This document shows, piece after piece, positions 35,067 through 46,061 of a stretch of DNA of 64,000 bases. The notes beneath the pieces are model-generated. The model saw only the letters and a list, made by a program, of their open reading frames with translations, had not been told where the DNA came from and did not search any database. Both the position numbers and the translations under genes were made by a program. Positions within the stretch are counted from its first letter, which is position 1. Every line of letters starts with the position of its first letter. Source of the DNA: Actinostola sp. cb2023 (taxonomy: Eukaryota; Cnidaria; Anthozoa; Actiniaria; Actinostolidae); assembly GCA_033675265.1 (NCBI GenBank), contig JAUJYZ010000325.1, forward strand, positions 496,001 to 560,000, read 5' to 3'.

Positions 35067-35586
35067 CAGCGATTTGCAACAATTCTGTAAAATCCAAATA
35101 TATAGTAATTTGCATAATCCTAATTCTTTGATTTTAGCTATTATTAAACTTGAATCTAAATTCAATTAACATTTGTAGTATGTATGTGAAAAAAACAATT
35201 GAAAAATTTGAACTTTAGAGGGCTTATTCAGCCATTTTATGATGAAAATTACCCACAATGCACCCGATATATTGATATATTGATATACATGTATGTACAG
35301 TCATTTGCAAAAATTCTGCCGCCACGGTATATCAATATATCAATATATCGGGTGCATCACTAATACTATTAATGAAGCAAAATTTACAAACAACAAACGT
35401 AAGACTAAAATAAACATTATACTAAATATTTCTACCAACTTTGCTGGCGTTAACACTCTTTAACGGGAATTTTCGATTATTTAATTACCCATAATGCACC
35501 TGATATATTGATATACTGATACTTCGTAGCGGCCAGAATTTTTGCAATTGACTGTATTGCTTTTACAGAATTTTTGCAAATCGCTG
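35067..35586. mobile_element. Mariner-like MITE containing a related MITE
   Basis: The ends 'cagcgatttgcaacaattct' and 'aatttttgcaaatcgctg' are flanked by TA. Inside it, at 35298-35554, is a second pair of ends, 'cagtcatttgcaaaaattct' and 'ttttgcaattgactg', also flanked by TA. The two end types are clearly related, so one family member has inserted into another. The interior contains palindromes of 'gatatattgatata'. Confidence 0.75.
35298..35554. mobile_element. Inner mariner-like MITE
   Basis: Nested inside 35067-35586. Its TIRs are of the CAGTCATTTGCAA type with TA on both sides. Non-coding. Confidence 0.7.
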
Positions 35587-35810
35587 TACACACACACATT
35601 ACATATATACAGTATATTGTATTCTATTAGAAGATATTGTATTACTAGTAATTACTAGTTAGTTCTGGTTATCTGTGACAGTAATATCTAACTAAATGAT
35701 CATGTCATTGGTTCGAGGGAAAATGTGTGACCACATGCACCTTTACTACTGTACGAAGCAAGTACAACCACCTTTAATTTGCATATTTCAGTGTTGTATT
35801 AAAGCTAGTA

Positions 35811-36075
35811 AGTTATTCACATACATCTTGACACTGAAACAATGTGGAACATCTGACCATGATGGAAGCTGATTGGCTAATGAAGGTGACAGAAGTATGT
35901 AAATACATTACAGGTGGTCATGCTTGCGTTGCACAGTTAAGTTATTCACATACATCTTGACACTGAAACAACAGAATATCTGACCATGATGGAAGCTGAT
36001 TGGCTAATGAAGGTGACAGAAGTATGTAAATACATTACAGGTGGTCATGCTTGTGTTGCACAGTTAAGTTATTCG
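35811..36075. repeat. Tandem duplication of about 130 bp
   Basis: A unit beginning 'agttattcacatacatcttg' and containing 'gatggaagctgattggctaa' occurs twice with few differences and begins a third time at about 36065. High identity indicates a recent duplication. Confidence 0.85.
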
Positions 36076-36245
36076 CATACTTCTATCTTTACACTGAAAC
36101 AATAGAATGAGCATGAAGCATTGTATAGTGATGACAGCATTTATGGTGGAGCAAGCAGTTAATGATGTACATGTATCAGTATCAGCATTTTAATGGAAAG
36201 ACATACGGTAATGTGCTTAAAATAGTAGTTATATCATTTTGATTT

Positions 36246-36370
36246 GTAATTGAATGGCTCCCTGCAAGAACAATGTAAGTGATCTCTGATCAAATTCTAA
36301 ATTCTCCTCAAGATTCTTTGAATTTCAAAGAAGAATTTGGGTTTTGATCACAAGTCAATTACTCCAGGAA
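36246..36370. repeat. Foldback MITE, fourth copy
   Basis: Same family as 31515-31874 ('caagaacaatgtaagtgatc', then the 'ctaaattctcct' stem). Confidence 0.7.
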
Positions 36371-37366
36371 GCCCTTCGATGGCTGTGAAAAGCAATGGGA
36401 CACGGCGTGCTGGTACCGTCATGGTATCACAGTCATGACATGTCTGTGCCGTAAGTATTTCACTGTCATAAGGTCTGCTCTTGCTTCAGTAACTGGGCCA
36501 AAAGTAGTTTGTCTATGGTTTACAATGTAAATAGTCCAAAAGGGGTTGATAAGTGGTCATTAGTAATACATTTTCCCAAAGCTAAAGCACAATATGATTG
36601 TACTTGTCATTTGTATTTGTTACAGTTAAAATAAATATGATTATTACCAATAAAAGATGAAGAAATTAAGATCTGACAATGGTTATTGTTTTACGGTAAA
36701 TATGCTAACTATTGGCCAATAATTATTATGACTTAATAACCTTTATGTTGTTACGTTAGTGCTGTTGTTGTTGTTGATCAATTCTGCAGTTAATGTGTAT
36801 TGCTTATATAGCGCATTTTAACATTTGGAATATGATCAAATCCGCTTTACAACCTGATGGAGGACTTTTTCGGGCTGCATATGAAGGCGCCTACGGCAGC
36901 CGAGCAGCTTACAATCATGAGGAGTTAGTTACATACGTACATTTACATTTGGTATTACTGCTATTGTTGTTGCTATTATATTATTGTGGTCTCTGTAGTT
37001 TTTGTTGCTGTTCTTATTGCCGTTGCCATTGAGCATATTTAATTACCAGGTAATAGTAAAGAATTGTGTAAAACTTGGACCAAGATTGGTTGGTTTATTA
37101 TTATTTGATGTTGGGAAGCACCCATATTGATCAACTTAAATTCTGAAGGAGCTGATAAGGAAAAACATAACAAAAACTCAATAGAGTGCAATTTAGAAAA
37201 GCGTGAAAACTTAATAACTAATTAGTACTAAATAGCACTAATGAAACAATAGAAAACAATAGAAATAGCACTATTTAAAGTTAGTACTATTTTACACTTT
37301 TCTAATTTGCACTCAGCAGGATAAACTTAACAATTTTTTTTTTACACATTTTTTTTAACTTAAAAC
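36371..37366. other. No gene recognised (TOE1 3' flank)
   Basis: Nothing coding is supported. A hydrophobic frame at 36.79-37.03 kb arises largely from 'ttgttgctattat'-type low-complexity sequence. On the minus strand a possible TOE1 poly(A) signal (AATAAA, plus-strand TTTATT) lies at 37094-37099. Confidence 0.5.
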
Positions 37367-40300
37367 TTATACATTTTCACAGTAGTGTAGTTTAGCTTTT
37401 ATGGTGTCCATTTTATGAGTATGAGAAATCGATGGTTTTGAAAAGTGACTGCATGCAACAGTTAAAGGATTTTCTTTACCACTCAAACTAATCTTATTTA
37501 CCCAACCGCTATCACTTAGACTACGGCATCCACACTGTACAAGGTAGGTTGCTAGGCAATACCCTGTCATAAATGCATCGATGCCTGCCCTATGTCCTCC
37601 AGTAGTTACATTACTCGTCATACTTAACTCTGAGCTGCTCTTTGCAACATCTTTGTCCATGGCATCACTATGCTCAGGTACATGCAGTTTGTGCTCTGTA
37701 GACAAGCTGCGAGTGTCTTTCTTTGATGGAATATTACATTCTGCACCTATATCAATCATATAATATTGATTGGTAAGGTGTCAGTAAGCGGTTGGTAAGG
37801 TATCAGTAAGTGATTGGTAAGATGTCAGTAAGTGGTTTGTAAGGTGTCAGTAAGTGGTGGGTAAGGTGTCAGTAAGTGGTGGGTAAGGTGTCAGTAAGTG
37901 GTTAGTAAGGTGTCAGTAAGTGGTTGGTAAGGTGTCAGTAAGTGGTTGGTAAGGTGTCAGTAAGTGGTTGGTAAGGTGTCAGTAAGTGGTTGGTAAGGTG
38001 TCAGCAAGTGGTTGGTAAGGTGTCAGTAAGTGGTTGGTAAAGTGTCAGTAAGTGATTGGTAAGGTGTCAGTAAGTGATTGGTAAGGTGTCAGTAAGTGAT
38101 TTGTAAGGTGTCAGTAAGTGATTGGTAAGATGTCAGGACGTGGTTGGTAAGGTGTCAGTAGGTGGTTGGTATGGTGTCAGTAAGTGATTGGTAAGGTGTC
38201 AGTAAGTGATTGGTAAGGTGTCAGTAAGTGATTGGTAAGGTGTCAGTAAGTGGTTGGTAAGGTGTCAGTAAGTGGTTGGTAACGTGTCAGTAAGTGGTTG
38301 GTAAGGTGTCAGTATTAAAGTGATTGGTAAGGTGTCAATAAGTGATTGGTAAGGTGTCAGTAAGTGGTTGGTAAGGTGTCGGTAAATGGTTAGTAAGATG
38401 TCAGGAAGTGATTGGTAAGGTGTCAGCAAGTGGTTGGTAAGGTGTCAGTAAGTGATTGGTAAGGTGTCAGTAAGTGATTTGTAAGGTGTCAGTAAGTGAT
38501 TGGTAAGATGTCAGGACGTGGTTGGTAAGGTGTCAGTAGGTGGTTGGTAACGTGTCAGTAAGTGGTTGGTAAGGTGTCAGTATTAAAGTGATTGGTAAGG
38601 TGTCAATAAGTGATTGGTAAGGTGTCAGTAAGTGGTTGGTAAGGTGTCGGTAAATGGTTAGTAAGATGTCAGGAAGTGATTGGTAAGGTGTCAGCAAGTG
38701 GTTGGTAAGGTGTCAGTAAGTGATTGGTAAGGTGTCAGTAAGTGATTTGTAAGGTGTCAGTAAGTGATTGGTAAGATGTCAGGACGTGGTTGGTAAGGTG
38801 TCAGTAGGTGGTTGGTAACGTGTCAGTAAGTGGTTGGTAAGGTGTCAGTATTAAAGTGATTGGTAAGGTGTCAGTAAGTGATTGGTAAGGTGTCAGTAAG
38901 TGGTTGGTAAGGTGTCGGTAAATGGTTAGTAAGATGTCAGGAAGTGATCAATTGGTAAGGTGTCAGCAAGTGGTTGGTAAGGTGTCAGTAAGTGGTCAGT
39001 AAGGTGTCAGTAAGGTGTCAGTAAGTGGTTGGTAAGGTGTCAGTAAGTGGTTGGTAAGGTGTCAGTAAGTGGTTGGTAAGGTGTCAGTAAGTGGTTGGTA
39101 AGGTGTCAGTAAGTGGTTGGTAAAGTGTCAGTAGGTGGTTGGTAAGGTGTCAGTAAGTGATTGGTAAGGAGTCAGTAAGTGATTGGTAAGGTGTCAGTAA
39201 GTGGTTGGTAAGGTGTCAGTAAGTGGTTGGTAAGGTGTCAGTAAGTGGTTGGTAAGGTGTCAGTAAGTGGTTGGTAAGGTGTCAGTAAGTGGTTGATAAG
39301 GTGTCAGTAAGTGGTTTGTAAGGTGTCAGGAAGTGGTTGATAAGGTGTCAGGAAGTGGTTGATAAGGTGTCAGGAAGTGGTTTGTAAGGTGTCAGGAAGT
39401 GGTTGATAAGGTGTCAGGAAGTGGTTTGTAAGGTGTCAGGAAGTGGTTGATAAGGTGTCAGGAAGTGGTTGATAAGTTGTCAGGAAGTGGTTTGTAAGGT
39501 GTCAGGAAGTGGATGGTAAGGTACCAGTAACCATATTCATATTCATTAACCCTTAGTTTCGATTTTCTTCAGGAAAATACAATTATGAGGCATCTGATAC
39601 AAAACCTGGAGTAATAGATGTGAAGTTTATAAAACGAGAGGCCGTATTGTGTCGGTGGATATAGATACGAGGCGAAGCCAAGTATCTATATACCCGATAG
39701 AACACGGCATCGAGTTTTATAAATGGCTTCTAAAACCCAACATTTATTTAAACTGATATTTAATAATTTCCGATGGAAAAAGTTAAAGAAAATCACAAAT
39801 TTGTAGGTAAGAGATGTCTGTGACACTGCGATCATGCGCACTGAACACCACAACTCATCCCACATTTGAAAGAGATATTGTAGGTGTCAGAAGGAACCTA
39901 GTAATATTACATTCCAAAATTGCCTATGTGAAGGTCAGTGATGCGATACTAAAACTGAGACCTTTGCATACAGGCCTGTGTTTCAGGTAGTCAGTTGGTA
40001 GAACATGCTCGAGGATCCAGCGGTTTTTGTCCGCACTCCGAAGTCACCGGCCAAAACAACCCGCTGGATAAATTACCTACTAGTACGAGTTCTGGGGCGT
40101 GATACAAATCTTGATTTTGATTGGCCCTCTTTTTGAGGGTAAAAAAGAGGGCCAATCAAAACTCGACCATAATTTTCAAAGATAGCGTCCATGTTGACGG
40201 ATGTTTTAAAGAAATGCATTTGCGTGATGCGATCGATCACATACTCTAGTTTTTCCCCGGGATCGATTTCCTAAATCCAGAACAGTTCATGGACCTTCAT

Positions 40301-43300
40301 GGTTCTCGAAGCATTTAATTATCGTTAAAAAAAAAGGATGATATGTATTTGCACAGCTACCGACAGGATATGGCAAAAGCTTGATATTTTTGCTAGTGAT
40401 ATCCGATCCTTAGCGCTGGTAAATGTGTTGTTTGAATTGGGAGGCCAGAAACGATTTGAAGCTACAAGTACCGCCAACTGAAAGAATACGCACCACGAGT
40501 ACAGAATACAGAGTTTTCAGCGTATATATCATTATGAACAATCTGGACTTCAGTTATCACTTCATTTTTGACATTTCTTTAGGGTCTGAAATGCGAGCTA
40601 TACTAAATCCGCTTGAGAGCGTATCACGCCCCAGAACTCGTACTAGTAGGTAATTTATCCAGCGGGTTGTTTCGGCGGTGACTTCGGAGCGCGGACAAAA
40701 ACCGCTGGATCCTCGAGCATGTTGGTAGAACTGATTAATGAAACATGAGTGTTCTATCACTTTTAGTTATAACACTCATGTTTATGCAGGAGTGTTATAT
40801 AACTAAAAGTGATAGAACACTCATGTTTTATTAATCAGTTCTATAACTAAAACCTGGCAGGTCTGTATGTGAAGTTTAGAAAACGAGAGGCCGTGTTGTA
40901 TCGGTGGATATAGATACGAGGCGAAGCCGAGTATCTATATACCCGATACAACAAGGCATCGAGTTTTCTAAACGACTTCTAAAACCCAACATTCATTCAT
41001 TTAACTAAAACCTGGCAGGTCTGTACGGGGGTATAAAGGTCCATGCACCTGACCAAATGGTCAGCTCCCATTGGCCTAATAGCTCATGAATTATTAATGA
41101 GTTTTAGAAGTATATAATTTACAAACTGTACCTTCATCAGTCTTTCTTTTCCTATTTTTCCTTTTCTTCTTTGAAATTACTTTTTCGTCTTGCTTGTCCA
41201 GGATGTGATCAATGTTATGTGATAAATGACAATCAGCACCTCGACGACAAAATCCATGTGCCTGTTAATAATAATAATAATAATAATAATAATTAAATCA
41301 ATGCACATTTATATATAAATGCTTGATATCCAACACAGTTCAGGGATGTAGCAAGGGTTTGTAAGGGAGAGGAGGGTCGCATACAAGGGTGATATTTGTA
41401 CATGTAAGTAGTGATTAATCATTTCCATAGGAATTTTTAAATTCTTTTTGAGCCCCAAAGAATGTTCCCTATGCCTGATTTCTCAAACAATTAACTTTCC
41501 CACTCATACGATTACTATTAGAATTAGATTAGGATATACTTTTGACTTTAACAACACTGAAATCGTGGCGAGTGAAAGTAATTATCACAGGAGGCTTTTC
41601 TTGGAAGCGTGGTACTCGGCGCACGATCGCAATGCTGGAAATGACTACATTAGCATTCCAGATGTTTGCCGCGCGATAGAACTGAACACTGGCCACGAGC
41701 ACGCACTCTCATAGTATTTTTTGAAATATATCCGCGCACAGTTTCTTACTATCCAACTGATGAAGACTGTTGATTTACAGTCGAAACGTCTGAATAAAAA
41801 AAGCTAAAGTCAGAGACAAAAGTATATCTTCAATTTAAAACATGAATCCGGACTGCAAGTTCAACATTTAAAAAATAGATTAGGATGTATATTTATATTT
41901 TTAAGATTATATATTTTTTATAGATTACGAGGGCCATACGTTTTTCAGCTTAAGCTGTAATATGTATTCCACTTGTGAATTAAAGTGTATTATTATTATT
42001 ATAATTATTATTATTATAATAATAATAATTATTATTATTATTATTATTATATGAAAACAACTATATCTCAATGATAACTTACTGCATAAAGGTCACAAAT
42101 CTGAATACTTGACGTTTCATCTGATTCTAATTTACTTTGTTCATGACAGCAAAGATGTTCAACCAATCGTCTGGTGCTTGTCTCTTCAGGAAACTCAATT
42201 GTGATATGTTTTTGCGATGAATCTTGGGAATTTATGTTATAACGCTGACTATAGGAGTAGAAACAAACACATATTAGACATACACTGTATACAATAATAA
42301 TTATTGTATTCTTCCAATGTTGTCTTGTAGATTGCTGTCATTGTATCAAATATTAGATGATTCTACAACCTTATTATGATTTATATTCCAAGCTTTTGGG
42401 CTAAGCGCCCATCGTCAGGGGTCCATTGTAACAGAATGTTTGTAATCATTAAATAACAGCAGGAAACCGCAAGAACAAAGCATGCGCGCAAATAGGTGGT
42501 CCATAGTGTATGACCTCGGAAATAATCAAGTAACAAAGAGCCAAGATATTAATATATTATTAGGTGTGAAAATTACAAACAACCTTCCTCTCCAAACAAT
42601 ATTATTAAATAAACAACAATTGTAGTGAATAAGTGAATGAGTAAATAATAATGACAAATGAAAAATAATGAATGAATGAATGGACGAATGAATAAATGAA
42701 TGAATGAATGGATGAATGAATGGATGAATGGATGAGTTAATGAATGGACGAATGAATGAATGAATGAATCGACGAATGAATAAATGAATGAATGAATGGA
42801 TGAATGAGTAAATAATAATGAAAAATAATGAATGAATGAATGAATGAATGAATGAATGAATGAATGAATGAATGAATAAATGAATGAATGAATGAATGAA
42901 TGAATCGACAAATGAATGGATGAATGAGTAAATAATAATGACAAATGAAAAATAATGAATGAATGAATGGATGAATGAGTAAATAATAATGACAAATGAA
43001 AAATAATGAATGAATGAATGAATGGATGAATGAATGAATGAATGGACGAATGAATAAATGAATGAATGGATGAATGAATGAATGGACGAATGAATGAATG
43101 AATGAATGAATGGACGGACGAATAAATGATGAATGAAAAGTACATTCTTGTTTTAGTTTTTTGGCATAATTTACACTGAATTGAGGCGCTAACGCTGAGC
43201 AAATATGTCTTTTATCAAGGAGCAAAAGAAGTGTATGGCGTATTGAGTACAATCATGAAACTTACTCTACCTTTTTCTAAATATATAACTAAGATAAGAT

Positions 43301-45648
43301 GCAGGCTCCCTAAGTTTATGCTCTGCAATGTATTTTGTGTCCAGTACTCCAGCAGAAAACATGCCGTATACATCTGATGTAAAAACGTCTAGTTTATCAG
43401 GTATGTTACAATAGAAGTTATGGTATAAGAACACCACGTCTAGCAGACCATTATGGAGCACTACTGGTTTATTGGCCAACAATATGTGCACAAAGAGATT
43501 TCTGACAGAACAGTTGGTGTAATCACATGGTTCCTGGAATGAACACAAAATAATGAAATTAATCAATAATTAATCAATTAATAAAATTTAATGATATCAT
43601 TAACTTAGTCAAAGAGAAAGATCATAGTTTCATGTACATGTACTATTAATAATAACAATAATTTATTAACTTTTATAAAATAAATATGATATAACGCGCG
43701 CTCTGATTGGCCAAAGGATGCATATTCCACGTGCTTTATGAGAGCACACAGCACGCGCGCGCAGATATTCAAACATTTTTGTAATGAACAAAATTGAAAA
43801 CTTGCCTTAAAATCATAATTGTATTTTATAAAAGCAATAGAAAACTTGCCCGCTGTGCTATGTGCAGATTTATAGCACTTGGGGACTGACCAGAACACTC
43901 GAGAAGTGTTGAGAAGCACTCCGCTACGCGTCGTGCTTCTCCTAACACTTCTCTCGTGTTCTGATCAGTCCCAGCGTGCTATAAATCTGTACATAGCACG
44001 CGCGCTCGTTTTCTATTTCTTCATTATTATATATTGTTCAATCAAATATATTATACTAAATTATTACAAGTACATGTACATACATGTACAGTGGTAACAT
44101 GTATGTTGTACTAGAGCGTTTTCGTAAGAGTGGGATTTAACCTACGGCACACAGTTATGGTCACGGTACAGAATCGAAGACATCTATTCAACCAAACACA
44201 GCACGCAAAATCATTACTCAACCAATCAGAATGCTTGGACATGGACCGGTCAATGCACAGCACAGCATGAACCATGCCGTAACTGTATAATGTATAACTT
44301 TATTTAAACATGAAAGACATTGTTGAGCTGGGATGCTCGTTCTAAAGATGTACAGTGGAACTCGGCCTTACGGACACCCGGTTAATATGAACACCCGGTT
44401 AATATGGACACCCGGTTAATATGGACACCCAGTTAATATGGACACCCGGTTAATATGGACATCCGGTTAATATGGACACCCGGTTAATATGGACAACCGG
44501 TTAATATGGACACCCGGTTAATATGGACACCCGGTTAATATGGACACCCAGTTAATATGGACACCCGGTTAATATGGACACCCGGTTAATATGGACACCT
44601 GGTTAATATGGACACCCGGTTAATATGGACACCCGGTTAATATGGACATGTTGTTCTGTCCCGGCCGAAACTCATACAAATGTCTATAAACCTGTTTAAT
44701 ACGGACACCAGATAATACGGACAACAGACACTTTTTCCTGTCCCAATATGCTCATTTTCATACAAAGTCTACCCGGTTAATACGGTCGACACTTTATTTT
44801 CTCAAGACAACAACAATGTGTAAATTGATCGCTTTTTATTTACAATTAATTTATTACGCTTTCTCACATTCAACTTGCAAACTGTTCGCTAATTACGTGT
44901 ATTCAGAGTTTCCCCACTAAAAATAAACACATCACCAGTGGCATGCAGTCATTGTTTCCGCTAAAAATGTAAGTGACGTAAATTGACCAACCCGGTTTAC
45001 AGACACCCAGTTAATACGGACACTGCGTCTGGTCCCGATGGTGTCCATATTAACCGGGTTCCACTGTATGTGTATTATATACATGTACTACTTCCCACTC
45101 ATAAGAAAACGACTCTAAAGTATACCCAGTAATATAGCGTACCTTATCTGCTCCTTTGTGATAAGATATTCCTTTTGAAAATTGTTTGTTAAAATCAAAT
45201 CCATGCTGAATTAAGAATTGTAGAGAAGCTGGTTCAACTATAAACTCCTGGTTGCACAGCACGCCCAAGTTAAATGTGTGGACTTTATACTTTGTACTCG
45301 TATTGTCACTTGTACAAGTACCTTTGTCCAAATGTTCTTCAAAGCATGATATCCCAAAAGCTAAAATAGCCCTTGACTTGGCAACATCCACAAGGTTTTT
45401 GTAACGATCTTCAATGGATCTAGAAGAAAAATAAATAATAAATGAATAGAAATTAAGCCAAGAACATGAAGTCAACATGCCTGTTTATCTAACTGCATGC
45501 TCTTGGCTTAATTTCTATTACACTCTATGACAATGACGTTCAATAAGCTCGAGGGAGGGGAAAGGAAAAACTATAGCTACAATGTATAACATGGCTTAAA
45601 ACATTACTTGGACACTAGCTTCTTTCTTTCACCAAGACCACTCAGCTC
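37367..45648 (-). CDS. TOE1: TOE1-like CAF1/DEDD 3' exonuclease (first exon missing or damaged)
   Basis: Six exons read on the minus strand: 45608-45648, 45143-45419, 43271-43533, 42083-42248, 41132-41261 and 37367-37746. All boundaries are GT-AG, phases agree, and they sum to 1257 nt (418 residues plus stop). TOE1 is a nuclear, Cajal-body deadenylase that trims 3' tails of small nuclear RNAs. The order matches the family. ELSGLGERK supplies the Glu of the catalytic D-x-E; then come FNLGVLCNQEF, FLIQHGFDFNKQ and VVLHNGLLDVVFLYHNFY (second acidic residue), followed by DTKY. A C-x8-C-x5-C-x3-H zinc finger (CDLYAAHGFCRRGADCHLSH) spans two exons. A basic nuclear signal (KKKRKNRKRK) follows, and finally GGHRAGIDAFMTG with the last catalytic His and Asp. 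The exon expected to supply the catalytic Asp is seen only as frameshifted copies at 47855 and 48576, so the gene may be broken at its start or use another start. The last intron holds an 80-copy minisatellite. Confidence 0.9.
37768..39525. repeat. 22-bp minisatellite, about 80 copies, with higher-order units
   Basis: Tandem copies of a 22-bp unit, 'ggtaaggtgtcagtaagtgg' plus TT, with point variants. A distinctive variant containing 'cagtattaaagtgattgg' recurs at about 38310, 38580 and 38850, marking a higher-order repeat of about 268 bp present three times. The right end (about 39290-39520) is a homogeneous patch of the 'caggaagtgg' variant. It lies in the last TOE1 intron. Confidence 0.95.
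39610..39740. repeat. Palindromic 'gaggcgaagcc' element, copy 1
   Basis: A palindrome centred on 'atacgaggcgaagccaagta', with arms 'agtttataaaacga' and 'tcgagttttataaa'. A second copy lies at 40866-40990 with 'agtttagaaaacga' arms. The stem changes are compensated in each copy (ttataaaac against ttagaaaac), showing that pairing is preserved or homogenised. Confidence 0.75.
40004..40721. mobile_element. Mutator-like non-autonomous element (9-bp target duplication)
   Basis: Inverted ends of about 100 bp begin 'catgctcgaggatccagcgg' at 40004 and finish with its complement at 40721. The 9-bp direct repeat TTGGTAGAA flanks them exactly (39995-40003 and 40722-40730). Long TIRs with a 9-bp duplication are the signature of Mutator/MULE elements. 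The interior has a hairpin around 'attggccctctttttgaggg' and no transposase. It lies in the last TOE1 intron. Confidence 0.85.
40727..40842. repeat. Foldback element
   Basis: Arms of about 50 bp ('agaactgattaatgaaacat' and its complement) lie back to back, partly overlapping the target duplication of the Mutator-like element. Confidence 0.75.
40866..40990. repeat. Palindromic 'gaggcgaagcc' element, copy 2
   Basis: See 39610-39740. This copy retains the perfect centre 'gaggcgaagccgag'. Confidence 0.75.
41448..41714 (+). pseudogene. Penelope-like retroelement C-terminal fragment
   Basis: An open frame without its own start encodes a fragment. The segment GYTFDFNNTEIVASESNYHR followed by RLFLEAW and a closing PDVCRAI resembles the extreme C-terminal region after the GIY-YIG-type endonuclease domain of Penelope-like elements. 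The upstream reverse transcriptase and the nuclease core are absent, so it is a 5'-truncated relic in a TOE1 intron, opposite to the gene. The hammerhead-like motif 43 bp downstream supports this assignment, because such ribozymes occur in Penelope-like terminal repeats. Confidence 0.55.
41757..41790 (+). ncRNA. Hammerhead ribozyme motif (Penelope-like type)
   Basis: CTGATGA (41757-41763) is followed by a 6-bp stem, GACTGT/ACAGTC, with loop TGATTT (41765-41782), then GAAAC (83-87) and the cleavage triplet GTC (88-90). These are the core elements of a hammerhead with a very short stem III, as known from Penelope-like retroelements. Its position just after the truncated Penelope-like frame fits. 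Confidence 0.7.
42388..42420 (-). ncRNA. Degenerate hammerhead-like motif
   Basis: On the minus strand CTGACGA is followed by TGGGC-GCTTA-GCCCA and AAAG. The arrangement resembles a hammerhead core with one changed core base (CTGACGA for CTGATGA) and a weakened GAAA. It could be the end of another Penelope-like relic. Uncertain. Confidence 0.35.
42660..43132. repeat. Tetranucleotide (ATGA/TGAA) microsatellite
   Basis: About 470 bp of 'aatgaatgaatg' with interspersed 'gatg', 'gacg' and 'aataatgacaaatgaa' variants, in a TOE1 intron. Ser-Phe-Ile-His repeat frames on the minus strand are artefacts. Confidence 0.95.
43862..44002. repeat. Foldback element
   Basis: The arms 'gactgaccagaacactcgag' and 'gtgttctgatcagtc' pair around the centre 'ctccgctacgcgtcg'. 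Wider flanks rich in 'gcacgcgcgc' suggest a larger element. Confidence 0.7.
44112..45117. mobile_element. TIR element of the 13.0 kb family, split by a pogo-like element
   Basis: The ends 'tagagcgttttcgtaagagt' and 'ataagaaaacgactcta' are imperfect inverted copies and match the ends of 13012-13417. The TA-flanked element at 44353-45066 has inserted into it. The right end lies 26 bp before the donor-side boundary of a TOE1 exon. Confidence 0.65.
44353..45066. mobile_element. pogo-like MITE with amplified end motif
   Basis: The ends 'cagtggaactcggcc' and 'aaccgggttccactg' are flanked by TA on both sides. From about 44375 to 44645 the 17-bp motif 'ggttaatatggacaccc' is repeated in tandem about 16 times. 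A single-copy tail then ends in 'tccatattaaccggg'. The repeat unit is the sub-terminal sequence of the element itself. No transposase. Confidence 0.85.
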
Positions 45649-45830
45649 CTGAAGAATAAAATACACAAATTACAACACACTGGGGAAGTGAAGATACACA
45701 AACCACACCTACTGGCACTACTAGTCTACTACTACTACTACTACTACTAGGCTACCTAACAGCAGTGAATGCTGACGGTGAATGCATTGTTTATAGTAGT
45801 TGTGGATAAGAGTTGGTGCCGGAGAGCTTA

Positions 45831-45922
45831 GAGTGATTCCAATAAACCTGAACACTACTAATTAGCTGTCAGTGTATATTAGACGCAAAGTAACAAAAGA
45901 CAACAAAAGAGTGAGTGTCTAG
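45831..45922. mobile_element. Truncated copy of the 7.4 kb TIR element
   Basis: Preceded by TA and beginning 'gagtgattccaataaacctg', it follows the 7414 element through 'acaaaagagtgagtgtcta' and then stops matching. The tandem array and right end are absent. Confidence 0.75.
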
Positions 45923-46061
45923 CCAGTTATGAAATGTTTTGTTTTATCAAAAGTGACAAGTATGCAAATTATTAGGCGAGTCTACCTTTCTTTGTTTTGA
46001 ATAGTATTTGTCTATTTGAAAAAGTGGTAGCTTATGAATAACTAATATATTACTTCTAATT

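Noticed and set aside
36793..37032. Plus-strand frame with a Leu-rich membrane-like stretch and Cys-rich tail
   Set aside because: Considered as the missing 3' exon of the Ig/FN3 gene, but the hydrophobic run comes from low-complexity 'ttgttgctattat' sequence and no phase-1 acceptor supports it.
42573..43252. Ser-Phe-Ile-His repeat proteins on the minus strand
   Set aside because: They are translations of the tetranucleotide microsatellite in a TOE1 intron.
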